Positions 16,793-25,512 of a stretch of DNA of 64,000 bases are shown here, piece by piece (position 1 is the stretch's first letter; every line of letters starts with the position of its first letter). Position numbers and translations under genes: made by a program. The notes beneath the pieces are model-generated. The model ran no database searches. It had not been told where the DNA came from and saw only the letters and a program-made list of their open reading frames with translations. This DNA comes from Marinomonas profundimaris (GTDB lineage Bacteria; Pseudomonadota; Gammaproteobacteria; Pseudomonadales; Marinomonadaceae): the NCBI RefSeq assembly GCF_000508165.1, contig NZ_AYOZ01000012.1, forward strand, positions 186,001 through 250,000. The letters are read 5' to 3'.

Positions 16793-16900
16793 TTGAGTTT
16801 CGCTTATTTCATTTTCACACACACCATGTAGCCGCACCATTTTTCTCTTTTCTTGCAGTGTTTTGTTACATAAAGCGAAACTCAAGAAACTTTTGTTTCA
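16793..16900. promoter_or_regulatory. Operator cluster upstream of the ABC transporter
   Basis: In the 363 bp gap between the RpiR gene and the binding-protein gene, a perfect 13 bp inverted repeat (TTGAGTTTCGCTT at 16793, AAGCGAAACTCAA at 16873) spans 67 bp. It abuts AGAAACTTTTGTTTCA at 16885-16900, which matches the operator before the amidase operon. Repeated GAAAC/GTTTC half-sites suggest cooperative or looped binding. No gene is seen in the gap. Confidence 0.55.
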
Positions 16901-16967
16901 TGTTGGCATGGGTGTTGCAAATTGTGTTTCAGGCATTCATTCAACGTAAACAAAGGTTCCCTTATCC

Positions 16968-17759
16968 ATGAAACGATTAACCAAGTTACTCAGCACCACA
17001 CTTATTATCGCGGCTGGCTTTTCGGCATTCAGTGCCAACGCCGATGTTTTACAGGACATAAAAGACCGTAAGCTGATCCGCATTGCGGTGCCTCAAGACT
17101 TTCCGCCATTTGGCTCCGTTGGTACCGACTTGAAACCACAAGGTATCGATGTGGACATGGCAAATTACATCGCCAAAGAAATGGGCGTGAAAATTGAAAT
17201 CGTTCCAGTAACCAGCGCCAACCGCATTCCTTACCTGCAAACGAAAAAAGTCGATCTGGTGATTTCTAGTCTTGGCAAAAACCCAGAACGTGAAAAAGCC
17301 ATTGATTTTTCTACCCCTTATGCACCTTTCTTCTTAGGCGTCTTTGGTTCTAAAGACGTTGCCGTGACGCAAATCAGCGAGCTAGCCGACAAAACCGTTG
17401 GTGTAACGCGCGGTTCAGTAGAAGATTTAGAGCTTGAGAAAAACGCGCCTAAATCTGTCAACGTACGTCGCTTTGAAGACAACAACACCACGCTAACGGC
17501 TTACCTTTCTGGTCAAGTTAACTTGATCGCGACGGGTAACTTGGTGGCGACAGAAATCGCAAAACGTCAGCCACAGCGCGCACCAGAAAGTAAATTCATG
17601 CTGAAAGACTCACCTTGCTACATCGGCATGGCGAAAGGTGAAGTGGCACTTCAAGCGAAAGTGAATGAGCTAATCAAAGCCGCCTTGGCCTCTGGCGAAC
17701 TAAATGAGATTTCGATGAAGTGGTTAAAAGCACCGCTCCCTAAAGGCTTCGGCGCATAA
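16968..17759 (+). CDS. ABC transporter substrate-binding protein, polar amino acid type
   Basis: Periplasmic binding protein (263 aa, SBP_bac_3 family) with a signal peptide of about 25 residues (MKRLTKLLSTTLIIAAGFSA, cut near SANA/D). The mature part shows the family run LIRIAVPQDFPPFGSVG and the GIDVDMANYIAKEMG motif. It should feed the permeases and ATPase downstream. Substrate is unknown; being beside the RpiR regulator and ureide operon, a ureide or nitrogen compound is a guess equal to an amino acid. Its partner permease gene 10 bases later is disrupted. Confidence 0.87.
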   Translation: MKRLTKLLSTTLIIAAGFSAFSANADVLQDIKDRKLIRIAVPQDFPPFGSVGTDLKPQGIDVDMANYIAKEMGVKIEIVPVTSANRIPYLQTKKVDLVISSLGKNPEREKAIDFSTPYAPFFLGVFGSKDVAVTQISELADKTVGVTRGSVEDLELEKNAPKSVNVRRFEDNNTTLTAYLSGQVNLIATGNLVATEIAKRQPQRAPESKFMLKDSPCYIGMAKGEVALQAKVNELIKAALASGELNEISMKWLKAPLPKGFGA

Positions 17760-18306
17760 GGCTTTTGTTATGTTGTATTTCTCTGATCTATTGCAATACA
17801 GCGATGTTTTTCTCCGTGGTTTAAAAACCACGGTTGAACTCACTGTACTGACAACGATTTTGGGGGTGGTATTGGGAACGGTCTGCGCGACCGTTCGCCA
17901 ATACGGCAACCTCGCCAGCCAACGCGTTGTCAGTGTGTATGTGGAACTTATTCGTAACACGCCGTTTATTGTTCAACTGTTCTTCATCTTCTTCGGTCTT
18001 CCCGCTATTGGCATGAGATTATCGCCATGGGAAGCCAGTATGATTGCGCTGACGATTAATCTTGGCGCGTACAGCACAGAAATTATTCGTGCGGGGTTGA
18101 GCAGTATTTCAAAAGGCCAAATAGAAGCAGCGAAAGTGTTGGGACTGACGTTTCGACAAACCCTCGTCCGCGTTATTTTCACCCCCGCGTTTGAGAAGAT
18201 CTACCCTGCTTTAGTCAGCCAATGCATCATCGTCATGTTGGGCTCTGCGGCTGAGGTATCCCCACGAATTTTATATAAATAACAATTAGTTAACGCAAGA
18301 AGGGAA

Positions 18307-18369
18307 CGTTCATGGCCCTTGGTGATCAATAATTTCGCCAAAAACAACCAAACACGAAAGCCATGAACG
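18307..18369 (+). promoter_or_regulatory. Inverted repeat masking the transposase start
   Basis: CGTTCATGGC at 18307-18316 and GCCATGAACG at 18360-18369 are perfect 10 bp arms. The second contains the transposase ATG. A transcript entering from the outside would fold and hide the start codon, as known for IS10/IS50-type elements, whereas one starting inside would not. Confidence 0.5.
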
Positions 18370-19550
18370 CGACCACTATTCTGAACAAAATCCTTCCTCT
18401 TGTCAGCCCAAATATGCATAAAACTCGCCGCCATGCGCTATCGGCTTGTGTACTCAGCTTAGCGCAAGGTAATCTTTGCACCGTGACGAGTATCGGTCGA
18501 GGCATCCAATCAAAAGCGTACGAAAAGCACCGTATTAAACGCTCAGACCGACTTCTCTCCAACCCGAATTTACGTTACGAAGCATTATCGATTTACGCTT
18601 ATATCTGCCGACTCTTTGTGATTCAAACGCGTCCAATCATTAGCGTGGATTGGTCTGATTTAGATGCTCGTGGACAACACTTTCTAATTCGTGCCAGCAT
18701 GGCTTTTGAGGGGCGATCCATTACGCTTTATGAAGAAGTGCATGACAAGCTCACAAAAGAAAAGCCTAAAACACATCGGCAATTTTTAAGCGTTTTAAAA
18801 GCACTGCTTCCAAGTAAAGCAAAGCCCATCATTGTAACGGATGCTGGATTTAAGACGCCTTGGTTAGATGAAGTTGTGAAACAGGGCTGGGATTATGTCG
18901 GACGAGTCAGAAGGCCGCGTAAGTACTATGACGACTCGCTTCAAGCTTGGCGCTGCATATCCACTTTGTTCTCTAGTGCTAATCAAAAGCCTAAGCATCT
19001 AGAGCTTAAACATCGTCAATCTAGCCCAATCACCAATCAGTTTGTCCTTTACAAGAGCTCACCGAAAGGGCGTCACTCTATCAATCAAAAAGGTAAAAGA
19101 CGTGCTTCTTTATCTTCGCTTACCGCAGCCAGAGGGGCAAAAGAACCTTGGTTATTAGTGTCTTCTCTTCCTGTGAACCGTCTTTTTGCGAAGCGTTGCG
19201 TCAGAGCATATGAAACGAGAATGCAAATTGAAGAAGGGTTTCGTGATATGAAAAGTAGCCGATTCGGCCTGGGGTTTGAGTTGAACTTTACATCAAAGAT
19301 AGAACGGTTGAGTAACTTAATCCTGCTTACAACTGTCACTGCACTTCTGCTTGTTTTAATCGGTAAAGTCATAGAGCTGACAGGCTATGCAAAACGCTTT
19401 CAGGCGAACACTCTACGTAAGCGAAGAGTTCTGTCACACTTTTACCTTGGGAAACGAGCCATTATGACCCGTTTCCAGATACCAAAAAAGGAATGGCAGG
19501 ACGGCATCAGGCAACTCGTTCAGCAGCTAGAACAAGGAGCCTATTTATGA
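18363..19550 (+). CDS. IS4-family transposase (IS10 group)
   Basis: DDE transposase of 395 residues. The first catalytic Asp is in ISVDWSDLDARG near residue 95, the second in IIVTDAGFKTPW near 160, and the Glu in the IS4 Y-x2-R-x3-E-x6-K signature YETRMQIEEGFRDMK near 285-300. No frameshift or early stop, so it is probably functional. It fills almost the whole element between the terminal repeats. Confidence 0.93.
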   Translation: MNATTILNKILPLVSPNMHKTRRHALSACVLSLAQGNLCTVTSIGRGIQSKAYEKHRIKRSDRLLSNPNLRYEALSIYAYICRLFVIQTRPIISVDWSDLDARGQHFLIRASMAFEGRSITLYEEVHDKLTKEKPKTHRQFLSVLKALLPSKAKPIIVTDAGFKTPWLDEVVKQGWDYVGRVRRPRKYYDDSLQAWRCISTLFSSANQKPKHLELKHRQSSPITNQFVLYKSSPKGRHSINQKGKRRASLSSLTAARGAKEPWLLVSSLPVNRLFAKRCVRAYETRMQIEEGFRDMKSSRFGLGFELNFTSKIERLSNLILLTTVTALLLVLIGKVIELTGYAKRFQANTLRKRRVLSHFYLGKRAIMTRFQIPKKEWQDGIRQLVQQLEQGAYL

Positions 19551-19815
19551 GTAAATTTGTGGGGATACCTCAGGCTCTGCGGTCATTTCTCAAATCTCAG
19601 TAGAGGACTTAACCTACGCCGCGAACCTGGTGCAATCGCGTAACTTCCGTGCTTTTGAAAGCTACTTAGTTACCGCCTTATTGTACTTGGGTTTGTCTAT
19701 TCTCTTGAGATTCGCTTTCAATGCGTTAGGAAAACGCCTATTTGCTTATCGTACTTCCAATTAAGACAACCTTCCTGAAAGGAAAGAGGATGAGCAGCAA
19801 AATGAGAGACACTCA

Positions 19816-20466
19816 ATGATCGAATTTTCTAACTACGACATTTTGCGCAACCTATTGTTTGCGACACAATGGACGATTTTATTATCACTGGCGGCGTTTA
19901 TCGGTGGCACCGCTGTCGCATTAACATTAACCGCCATGCGTTTAACACGTAACCCTGCCATGCAACGTATCGTGCGTGTTTATGTGGAACTGTTTCAAGG
20001 CACGCCATTGCTGATGCAGATGTTCTTGTGCTTCTTTGGCTTGTCCATGCTGGGTTATGAAATATCCGCTTGGGGCGCGGCGATTTTGTCGCTGACGTTT
20101 TTCACCAGCGCTTTCTTGGTGGAAATCTGGCGTGGCTGTATCGACACGCTGCCGAAAGGTCAATGGGAAGCCAGCCGTTGTTTGGGCTTGAGCTTCTTAC
20201 AAACTTTGCGCTTTATTATCTTGCCACAAGCGATTCGTGTCGCGACCGCCCCAACTGTCGGCTTTTCAGTACAGGTGATTAAAGGTACCGCGTTGGCCTC
20301 AGTGATTGGCTTTGTCGAACTGACTAAAGTCGGCACCATGTTAAACAACGCCACCTTTGAACCCTTCAAAATATTCACGCTCGTCGCACTTATTTATTTC
20401 ATGCTTTGTTATCCACTGTCTTTGTACAGCAAGCATCTGGAGAAAAAATTCAATGTCTCTCGTTAA
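19816..20466 (+). CDS. ABC transporter permease, polar amino acid type
   Basis: Inner-membrane permease (216 aa) of the HisMQ type with about five membrane segments, the VYVELFQGTPLLMQMF motif near residue 55 and an EAA loop around CIDTLPKGQWEASRCLGLSF. It would pair with the permease broken by the IS upstream. The 3' end overlaps the ATPase start by 14 bases. Expression may be affected by the insertion upstream, either by polarity or by outward transcription. Confidence 0.88.
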   Translation: MIEFSNYDILRNLLFATQWTILLSLAAFIGGTAVALTLTAMRLTRNPAMQRIVRVYVELFQGTPLLMQMFLCFFGLSMLGYEISAWGAAILSLTFFTSAFLVEIWRGCIDTLPKGQWEASRCLGLSFLQTLRFIILPQAIRVATAPTVGFSVQVIKGTALASVIGFVELTKVGTMLNNATFEPFKIFTLVALIYFMLCYPLSLYSKHLEKKFNVSR

Positions 20467-21181
20467 CCTACATCAAGTCCATAAATACTATGGCGATCTG
20501 CATGTGCTCAAGGGCATTGATCTCGACATCAAAGCAGGCGAAGTCATTTCCATCATAGGAAAAAGTGGCTCTGGCAAAAGTACGCTATTGCGCTGCATCA
20601 ATGGCTTGGAACAATACCAAGAAGGCGGCATTACCGTTGACGGTAAAGAAGTCACCACAGAAGACATTCAGGTGCGTCGTCTTGCGCTTAGCGTCGGTAT
20701 GATCTTTCAAAACTTCAACTTATTCCCGCACATGACGGTGGGCGAAAACGTCATGCTCGCACCGACAATTGTGTTGAAGAAAAGCAAAGCCGAAGCTGAA
20801 GCGACGGCTCGCGCCATGCTGGAAAAAGTGGGACTCGCAGAAAAATTCGACAGCTTCCCAGAAAAGCTTTCTGGCGGTCAGCAGCAACGTGTTGCCATCG
20901 CTCGCGCTTTGGCGATGTCACCTAAAGTTTTGCTGTGTGACGAAATTACCTCTGCCCTCGACCCTGAATTGGTCGGCGAAGTATTAAAAGTATTAGAGCA
21001 ACTGGCAGAAGAAGGCATGACCTTAGTGCTTGTCACCCATGAAATGAACTTCGCCCGCGACGTCGGCAGCCGAGTCGTCTTCATGCACCAAGGCAAAGTC
21101 TGGGAACAAGGCGATCCAAAAACCATCTTGTCCAACCCACAAACCGATGAACTGAAACAATTTATGGGGGCAGTGCTTTAA
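20453..21181 (+). CDS. ABC transporter ATP-binding protein, polar amino acid type
   Basis: ATPase of 242 residues, GlnQ/HisP type. Walker A GKSGSGKST near residue 38, signature LSGGQQQRVAIARALAM near 140, Walker B VLLCDEITSALDPE near 163 and the H-loop THEMNFARD near 198 are all intact. ATG 20453 is preceded by CTGGAGAAAA inside the upstream permease; the longer frame is not used. Last gene of the transporter unit. Confidence 0.92.
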   Translation: MSLVNLHQVHKYYGDLHVLKGIDLDIKAGEVISIIGKSGSGKSTLLRCINGLEQYQEGGITVDGKEVTTEDIQVRRLALSVGMIFQNFNLFPHMTVGENVMLAPTIVLKKSKAEAEATARAMLEKVGLAEKFDSFPEKLSGGQQQRVAIARALAMSPKVLLCDEITSALDPELVGEVLKVLEQLAEEGMTLVLVTHEMNFARDVGSRVVFMHQGKVWEQGDPKTILSNPQTDELKQFMGAVL

Positions 21182-21271
21182 GGTACAAGAACCAATAATG
21201 GAACACAGTCTAGGCATCATTGTAACACTGGCAAATACGTCAAAATGCCTTGGCTGTTGTTAGCCTATTTC

Positions 21272-21745
21272 CTACAAATCTATTTGATAAAAATCCATGT
21301 TTTTACCTTTTGGATTAGGGAATAAATACTCCCAACCTGAGCGTTTATAGTGACGTAAAGCAGTCTCGTTAGCCCTACTGACACAAAGCATTGCTTTGCT
21401 ACAACCAGCATCTCTCAATTGAGTGCGGATGAGTTCTTGCAGTTTAGTTCCTAAGCCTAAACCTCGATATTCAGGGATCAAATAGATTAATTGAACATAA
21501 CCTGTACCAACAGACCTAGAAAAAGATCGAAACTCCAACTGACCAATAAGCTGGCTTTTGTGCCAGATATGAAAGTAATACCAACCTTTTTCTAACGTGT
21601 TTTGCCGTAACAGAGCTTCGTAACCAATGATTGAATTTTCAAAACCAACATCCGTTCCGAAGCTACAAAAATAAGCATCTCGTCTGAATGCAACACATTC
21701 AAAAAAATGAGTCCCAATATCAATAGACTTAAATCTGATGTCCAT
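21272..21745 (-). CDS. GNAT-family N-acetyltransferase
   Basis: Acetyltransferase of 157 residues. The acetyl-CoA site is visible in YLIPEYRGLGLGTKLQELIR (about 88-107; motif A is R-G-L-G-L-G), followed by the β5-α4 region and the family end ALRHYKRSGWEYL. Substrate unknown. It stands alone between the transporter and the toxin-antitoxin pair. Confidence 0.82.
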   Translation of the reverse strand: MDIRFKSIDIGTHFFECVAFRRDAYFCSFGTDVGFENSIIGYEALLRQNTLEKGWYYFHIWHKSQLIGQLEFRSFSRSVGTGYVQLIYLIPEYRGLGLGTKLQELIRTQLRDAGCSKAMLCVSRANETALRHYKRSGWEYLFPNPKGKNMDFYQIDL

Positions 21746-21804
21746 ATAGATCTCTTCTATTTCCCAATTCAGAACAAAGGTGATTTAAAAAAGCTCAAAT
21801 TACG

Positions 21805-22107
21805 TCATTGCTCAAAATAGTTAATCTGGTCTTGTCTCTCATGTAATACACGTAATATTTCCAATCTTTGTTCAGTGATAAGATAAAAAATGATGTGGCT
21901 GCCAACAAAAACAATACGTGTATTGGTCAGTAAATCAGGCCTTTCTTGACCCATTTTTGGATTGTCTGACAATTCAATTAATTTAGACTGAATGGCCGAA
22001 AGGTAGTGCGAGGCTCGATGAACACCCCATTCAGATAGGCTATATTGATAAATATGCTCTAAATCCTTCTGAGCTATGGCGGATATCTCTAATGCGAATC
22101 CCTTCAT
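21805..22107 (-). CDS. parE: ParE-type toxin
   Basis: Toxin of the RelE/ParE superfamily (100 aa); ParE members usually poison DNA gyrase. Typical pattern: LEISAIAQKDLEHIYQYSLS at the start, PKMGQERPDL in the middle and the C-terminal ILRVLHERQD strand. It begins 8 bases after the antitoxin stop, in the usual antitoxin-first order. Confidence 0.85.
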   Translation of the reverse strand: MKGFALEISAIAQKDLEHIYQYSLSEWGVHRASHYLSAIQSKLIELSDNPKMGQERPDLLTNTRIVFVGSHIIFYLITEQRLEILRVLHERQDQINYFEQ

Positions 22108-22115
22108 TGCGCAAT

Positions 22116-22373
22116 TTATCCTTTAATTTTTGTAAACAGTGCATCCAGCTCTGTCTCAGAATGAATAACTTGGCTTTCACCACGCTTTATTTGGTCAGCA
22201 CCCACTTGAAGTTGCTCTCTCAATTTGGCGAGTTTTATCTCTCTAATCCATTCATCATGTGTGTCCATAAACCTTAACGCCTCGCGAATCACTTCACTTG
22301 CGTTGTTATATAAGCCGCTTTCAACTTTGGCTTTTACTCGAGCCTCTAACTCAGCGGTAAGAGAAACATGCAT
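22116..22373 (-). CDS. parD: ParD-type antitoxin
   Basis: Antitoxin of 85 residues with an N-terminal ribbon-helix-helix (MHVSLTAELEARVKAKVESG, then NASEVIREALRFMD) and an acidic/charged C-terminal tail that should wrap the toxin. The start is ATG 22373; the longer frame runs through the operator. The palindrome at 22417-22443 just upstream is the likely autoregulatory site. Confidence 0.85.
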   Translation of the reverse strand: MHVSLTAELEARVKAKVESGLYNNASEVIREALRFMDTHDEWIREIKLAKLREQLQVGADQIKRGESQVIHSETELDALFTKIKG

Positions 22374-22416
22374 CGCGATACCTCTATTTTGTATACCTGT
22401 TTGAAATATAAACAGA

Positions 22417-22443
22417 GATACAAAGATTATCAATCTTTGTATC
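22417..22443. promoter_or_regulatory. Operator palindrome upstream of parDE
   Basis: Perfect 12 bp arms GATACAAAGATT and AATCTTTGTATC around ATC, about 45 bases before the antitoxin start. Its place suggests binding of ParD or the ParDE complex. Confidence 0.55.
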
Positions 22444-22535
22444 TAGGAAAATATATGTCACTCAATAAAAGAACACCCCCCTAAGTATTACTCACATAGT
22501 GATGATTTTTATGCTCTAGGTCTGAGACGAACGCT

Positions 22536-22928
22536 CTATTTTGCACCAAAAAACTGGAAACCAAAGTGTATGGCGTAACCAAACAAAAGCAGCCAGATGA
22601 GGATAAATACAGCGCCAGTGTAGTAGTTCACTGGTTTCTCAGCGGCGCTGTCTGCTTTTAACTTTGCGGTGTTTATCACATGTTGTGGCGTGAGCCGTAT
22701 CACCAGCGCCAAGCCAAGCGGAACAATGATCAAATCGTCCAAGTAGCCAATAACGGGGATAAAATCCGGAATTAAGTCAATCGGGCTAAGTGCATAAGCC
22801 ACCACCAGCATGGCGAACAATTTGGTAAACCACGGCATCTCAGGATCTTTTATCGCAAAATACACTGTCAATGTATGGCGCTTCATGTCTTTTGCTTGTT
22901 GCTTGATTTTATTAAGCATCATTTTCAT
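22536..22928 (-). CDS. YkvA-like DUF1232 membrane protein
   Basis: Protein of 130 residues with the DUF1232 core LSPIDLIPDFIPVIGYLDDL (about 48-67) and two membrane segments, one in the core and one at 108-125. Function of the family is unknown. The start overlaps the stop of the VOC gene upstream (ATGA), so the two are co-translated. Confidence 0.8.
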   Translation of the reverse strand: MKMMLNKIKQQAKDMKRHTLTVYFAIKDPEMPWFTKLFAMLVVAYALSPIDLIPDFIPVIGYLDDLIIVPLGLALVIRLTPQHVINTAKLKADSAAEKPVNYYTGAVFILIWLLLFGYAIHFGFQFFGAK

Positions 22929-23320
22929 TCCGCGTCATGACACACAACACACACCTTGTTGCCGTCGGTATCTCTAAAATAAGCGCCGAAGTAACTTTGG
23001 TGATATTCGTTGCGCAGTCCAGGTTGACCTTCACATGTGGCGCCGTTTGCGATGGCTAAGTCATAAGCCGCGTTAACGGTGGTTCGATCCTTTGCGGTGA
23101 AAGCGATCATTTGACCGTTGCCCGCATGGTGCGGTTGGCCGTTGAATGGTTTACTGATGACAAATAAAGGACGACCATCGGCACTGTCGCTGTTCCAACC
23201 CGCCCACGGTTTGTCTCGGTCGTAAAATCGCGCTTGGATGCCTAAGCAAGCCATGAGCTTGCTATAAAAACCATAAGCGCGTTCGAAGTCACTAACACCG
23301 TAATAGATATGTGAAAACAT
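22925..23320 (-). CDS. Glyoxalase/VOC-family protein
   Basis: Single VOC-fold protein of 131 residues (MFSHIYYGVSDFERAYGFYS; then RDTDGNKVCVVCHD at the end). Members include glyoxalase I-like and resistance enzymes, and the substrate cannot be named. The start is ATG 23320 after AGGAAGAACT; a start 5 codons upstream is less likely. Confidence 0.8.
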   Translation of the reverse strand: MFSHIYYGVSDFERAYGFYSKLMACLGIQARFYDRDKPWAGWNSDSADGRPLFVISKPFNGQPHHAGNGQMIAFTAKDRTTVNAAYDLAIANGATCEGQPGLRNEYHQSYFGAYFRDTDGNKVCVVCHDAE

Positions 23321-23547
23321 AGTTCTTCCTGTCATTTATCCTAATAAAACATGCTTCGATTAGCATAACCCAGTTCATAGGGAATGTGATGGCAGCGCGT
23401 ATCAATACTGCAATAAGAAAACAGTGAAATGCGGAAAAACAAAATACATCCGTTGATAATATTTTTCATCTTGCATTGTGTTTAATGCCTCAGAATAAAG
23501 TACAGTTAGCACGGTCACGAAACAGAAAAATACAGGATGTTTATACT

Positions 23548-24903
23548 ATGTTTGATTGGGTTAATGCCTCACTTAACCGAAAAATTGGCAGCATACTCGC
23601 TGTGTCGTTAAGTTTTTTGTTGATCGTGATTGGTTATTCCATTTATCAGATTCGAATGATTAATGACGAATTAAAAGAAGTCGCGCACGTTGATATTCCT
23701 CTCACCGAGGTCATTACTCAGGTTGAAATGTTGCAGCTTCAACAGCACCTTTCGGTAGAAAGATATCGCCTTTTGATGCAAAAAGGACATAACGAAAAAA
23801 ACAGTATTGAGTCCTTTTTTGACCGTCACCAAGCCATTTCACGTTTACTCGACCGCGCCACATTATTGGTTACCTCGAGTTTCGAAAATGACACGATCCA
23901 ATTTAAACCCGCGGAATATCAATTGATTCTGGATGAAATTAAAGCGTTTTCAGACATCAATAATAATTTTAAAGTTCAGCTCAAAGCGTTATTAATCAAT
24001 GGGTCGTTACCAGACGAGATGTGGGAACATTTAGAAAGCACCGCATCTACTCTCGACAAAAATATTGTTATTATTTTGGAGCAAATAAGCCAACTTACCA
24101 AAGAAAGCACCCAATACACTGAAGAGCATCAGCGTGGCTTTATGCTGATAGAAACCAGCCTTGGTATTTGCGCATTGATTTTAAGTTCGTTATTAGCCGT
24201 GTATGTTTTGCATGTTATTCGCTCCCGAATTCGCAACATCCATCTGCAAGTTGAACGGCTGCATACGTCATTAGAACAAGGCGTTCCCATAATAAGACCT
24301 GACGAAGACAGCTTTAAACCCAGTGACGAATTGGGCGAGCTGGAACTCGACCTCAAAAAGATGATCTCGCGTTTGTCGGACGAAATGGATACCCGCAAAG
24401 AAGTAGAGCAACAACTCATCATCTTGGCCACCAAAGACAAGCTGACCGACACCTATAATCGCCATAAATGGTCCGAACAAATCCAATTATTAATCGGTCT
24501 TTCTGACCAAAACACACCTTTTAGTGTTATTTCATTGGATGTCGATCACTTTAAAAAGGTCAATGATAACTACGGTCACCAAGTGGGCGACAAAGTCCTG
24601 CAACAGCTGGCGAATTTGCTCCAAAAAGACATCGTTAAACCGGACATGGTGTTTCGAATGGGCGGAGAAGAGTTTCTATTACTGCTGACAAAACAAGGAT
24701 TAACCACCGCCGCCGAGATTGCCGAACGTCTTCGTCACGAAATAGAAACCTTCCAAACATTGGGCTTGCCCAAATTCACCGTCAGCATGGGCGTGACAGA
24801 ATATCGCGCGGGGGAAACAGAAAATCAGCTGATGACACGCGCCGATGAAGCGCTTTATAAGTCAAAAGAAAATGGCCGTAATCGCATTACCACAATGCCA
24901 TAA
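23548..24903 (+). CDS. Membrane diguanylate cyclase (GGDEF)
   Basis: Protein of 451 residues. Membrane segment 1 at about 15-35, a helical periplasmic sensor of about 160 residues, membrane segment 2 at about 198-220, a HAMP-like linker and a C-terminal GGDEF domain. The active site reads FRMGGEEF near residue 372, a functional variant of GGDEF. The inhibitory I-site R-x-x-D is replaced by V-K-P-D, so product inhibition is probably lost. ATG 23548 has AGGA 11 bases upstream. It should make cyclic di-GMP in response to a periplasmic signal. Confidence 0.9.
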   Translation: MFDWVNASLNRKIGSILAVSLSFLLIVIGYSIYQIRMINDELKEVAHVDIPLTEVITQVEMLQLQQHLSVERYRLLMQKGHNEKNSIESFFDRHQAISRLLDRATLLVTSSFENDTIQFKPAEYQLILDEIKAFSDINNNFKVQLKALLINGSLPDEMWEHLESTASTLDKNIVIILEQISQLTKESTQYTEEHQRGFMLIETSLGICALILSSLLAVYVLHVIRSRIRNIHLQVERLHTSLEQGVPIIRPDEDSFKPSDELGELELDLKKMISRLSDEMDTRKEVEQQLIILATKDKLTDTYNRHKWSEQIQLLIGLSDQNTPFSVISLDVDHFKKVNDNYGHQVGDKVLQQLANLLQKDIVKPDMVFRMGGEEFLLLLTKQGLTTAAEIAERLRHEIETFQTLGLPKFTVSMGVTEYRAGETENQLMTRADEALYKSKENGRNRITTMP

Positions 24904-24929
24904 ACACAATGCCATAAACACAATCATGC

Positions 24930-24964
24930 AGACGGGTTCTCTTTTTAAGTGAGTCCGTCTTTTA
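24930..24964. terminator. Probable terminator between convergent genes
   Basis: AGACGGGTTCTC pairs imperfectly with GTGAGTCCGTCT around TTTTTAA and is followed by TTTT. It overlaps the stop codon of the minus-strand gene at 24945. Confidence 0.5.
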
Positions 24965-25499
24965 ATTTACGTTTATTACTCAGCATCGCCTCACAATCCA
25001 CTGTTTTACGATCCAATCCGAATACCGACGACCAAGACCATTCACCGGGGTTGAGCACAAAACCGTAACTCAGCGTCAAACCTGATTCGATCTTTATGTC
25101 GCCCAATCTCGCGTCGTTCTGATCGGTAATGTCATAATCTTCACTGACGACTTCGTCGCCCGCGCTGAGTTTTTCCGCCACGTTGTCCGAATAAATCACC
25201 AACCGAATGGCCTCCGTGGACTGAATACCCACGGTCGAGCCGCCAAAGTCTCCAGCAGCAAATCGAATCGGTGCCGACAGGCAAAGGTCGCGGCTCTGTT
25301 TCGTGCTTGCTTCTTGGAAGATAAGTACGCCTTTTCCCGCAATGCCTCGAAGTTGCAACAAAGTACCGGCTTTGGGTGAGTCAATGTACACCACGGCTTT
25401 TATGTCTGCTGCGCTTGTTTCAGCAGAAAAAAGCGCTAAAAGCAGCAAAATTGAGCATAACATGGTGGATAAGTGGGGTAAGTTATTCACAGTTTTCAT
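24945..25499 (-). CDS. Secreted protein of unknown function
   Basis: Protein of 184 residues with a signal peptide (hydrophobic run LSTMLCSILLLLALFSAE, cleavage near TSA/AD). The mature part is beta-rich with the segment FVLNPGEWSWSSVFGLDRKT near the end and three Cys residues. No family is recognised. It starts 13 bases after the DUF805 stop, so the two are co-transcribed. Confidence 0.65.
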   Translation of the reverse strand: MKTVNNLPHLSTMLCSILLLLALFSAETSAADIKAVVYIDSPKAGTLLQLRGIAGKGVLIFQEASTKQSRDLCLSAPIRFAAGDFGGSTVGIQSTEAIRLVIYSDNVAEKLSAGDEVVSEDYDITDQNDARLGDIKIESGLTLSYGFVLNPGEWSWSSVFGLDRKTVDCEAMLSNKRKLKDGLT

Positions 25500-25512
25500 T
25501 TTACGCTCCTAT

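Larger units (their letters stand above)
18251..19573 (+). mobile_element. IS4-family, IS10-like insertion sequence (1,323 bp)
   Basis: Ends are inverted repeats of about 21 bp (CTGAGGTATCCCCAC then R then AATTT) with one mismatch. The 9 bp target sequence GCTCTGCGG is duplicated at 18242-18250 and 19574-19582, which is the duplication length of the IS10 group. Size is close to IS10 (1,329 bp). It carries one transposase gene with intact motifs. Both ends and the duplication are perfect enough to suggest a complete, recently active element. Confidence 0.93.
17770..19764 (+). pseudogene. ABC transporter permease gene disrupted by an IS element
   Basis: The 5' part (17770-18250) and 3' part (19583-19764) encode a HisM-type polar amino acid permease with an EAA loop (GLSSISKGQIEAAKVLGLTF). 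The IS at 18251-19573 plus one copy of its 9 bp target duplication separates them. Removing these 1,332 bases restores an unbroken frame of 220 codons, joining GSA to VISQISVEDLTYAANLV without mutation. As it stands, the 5' ORF ends with foreign residues (EVSPRILYK) inside the IS, so the product lacks its last membrane segments. The insertion looks recent. Confidence 0.92.
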
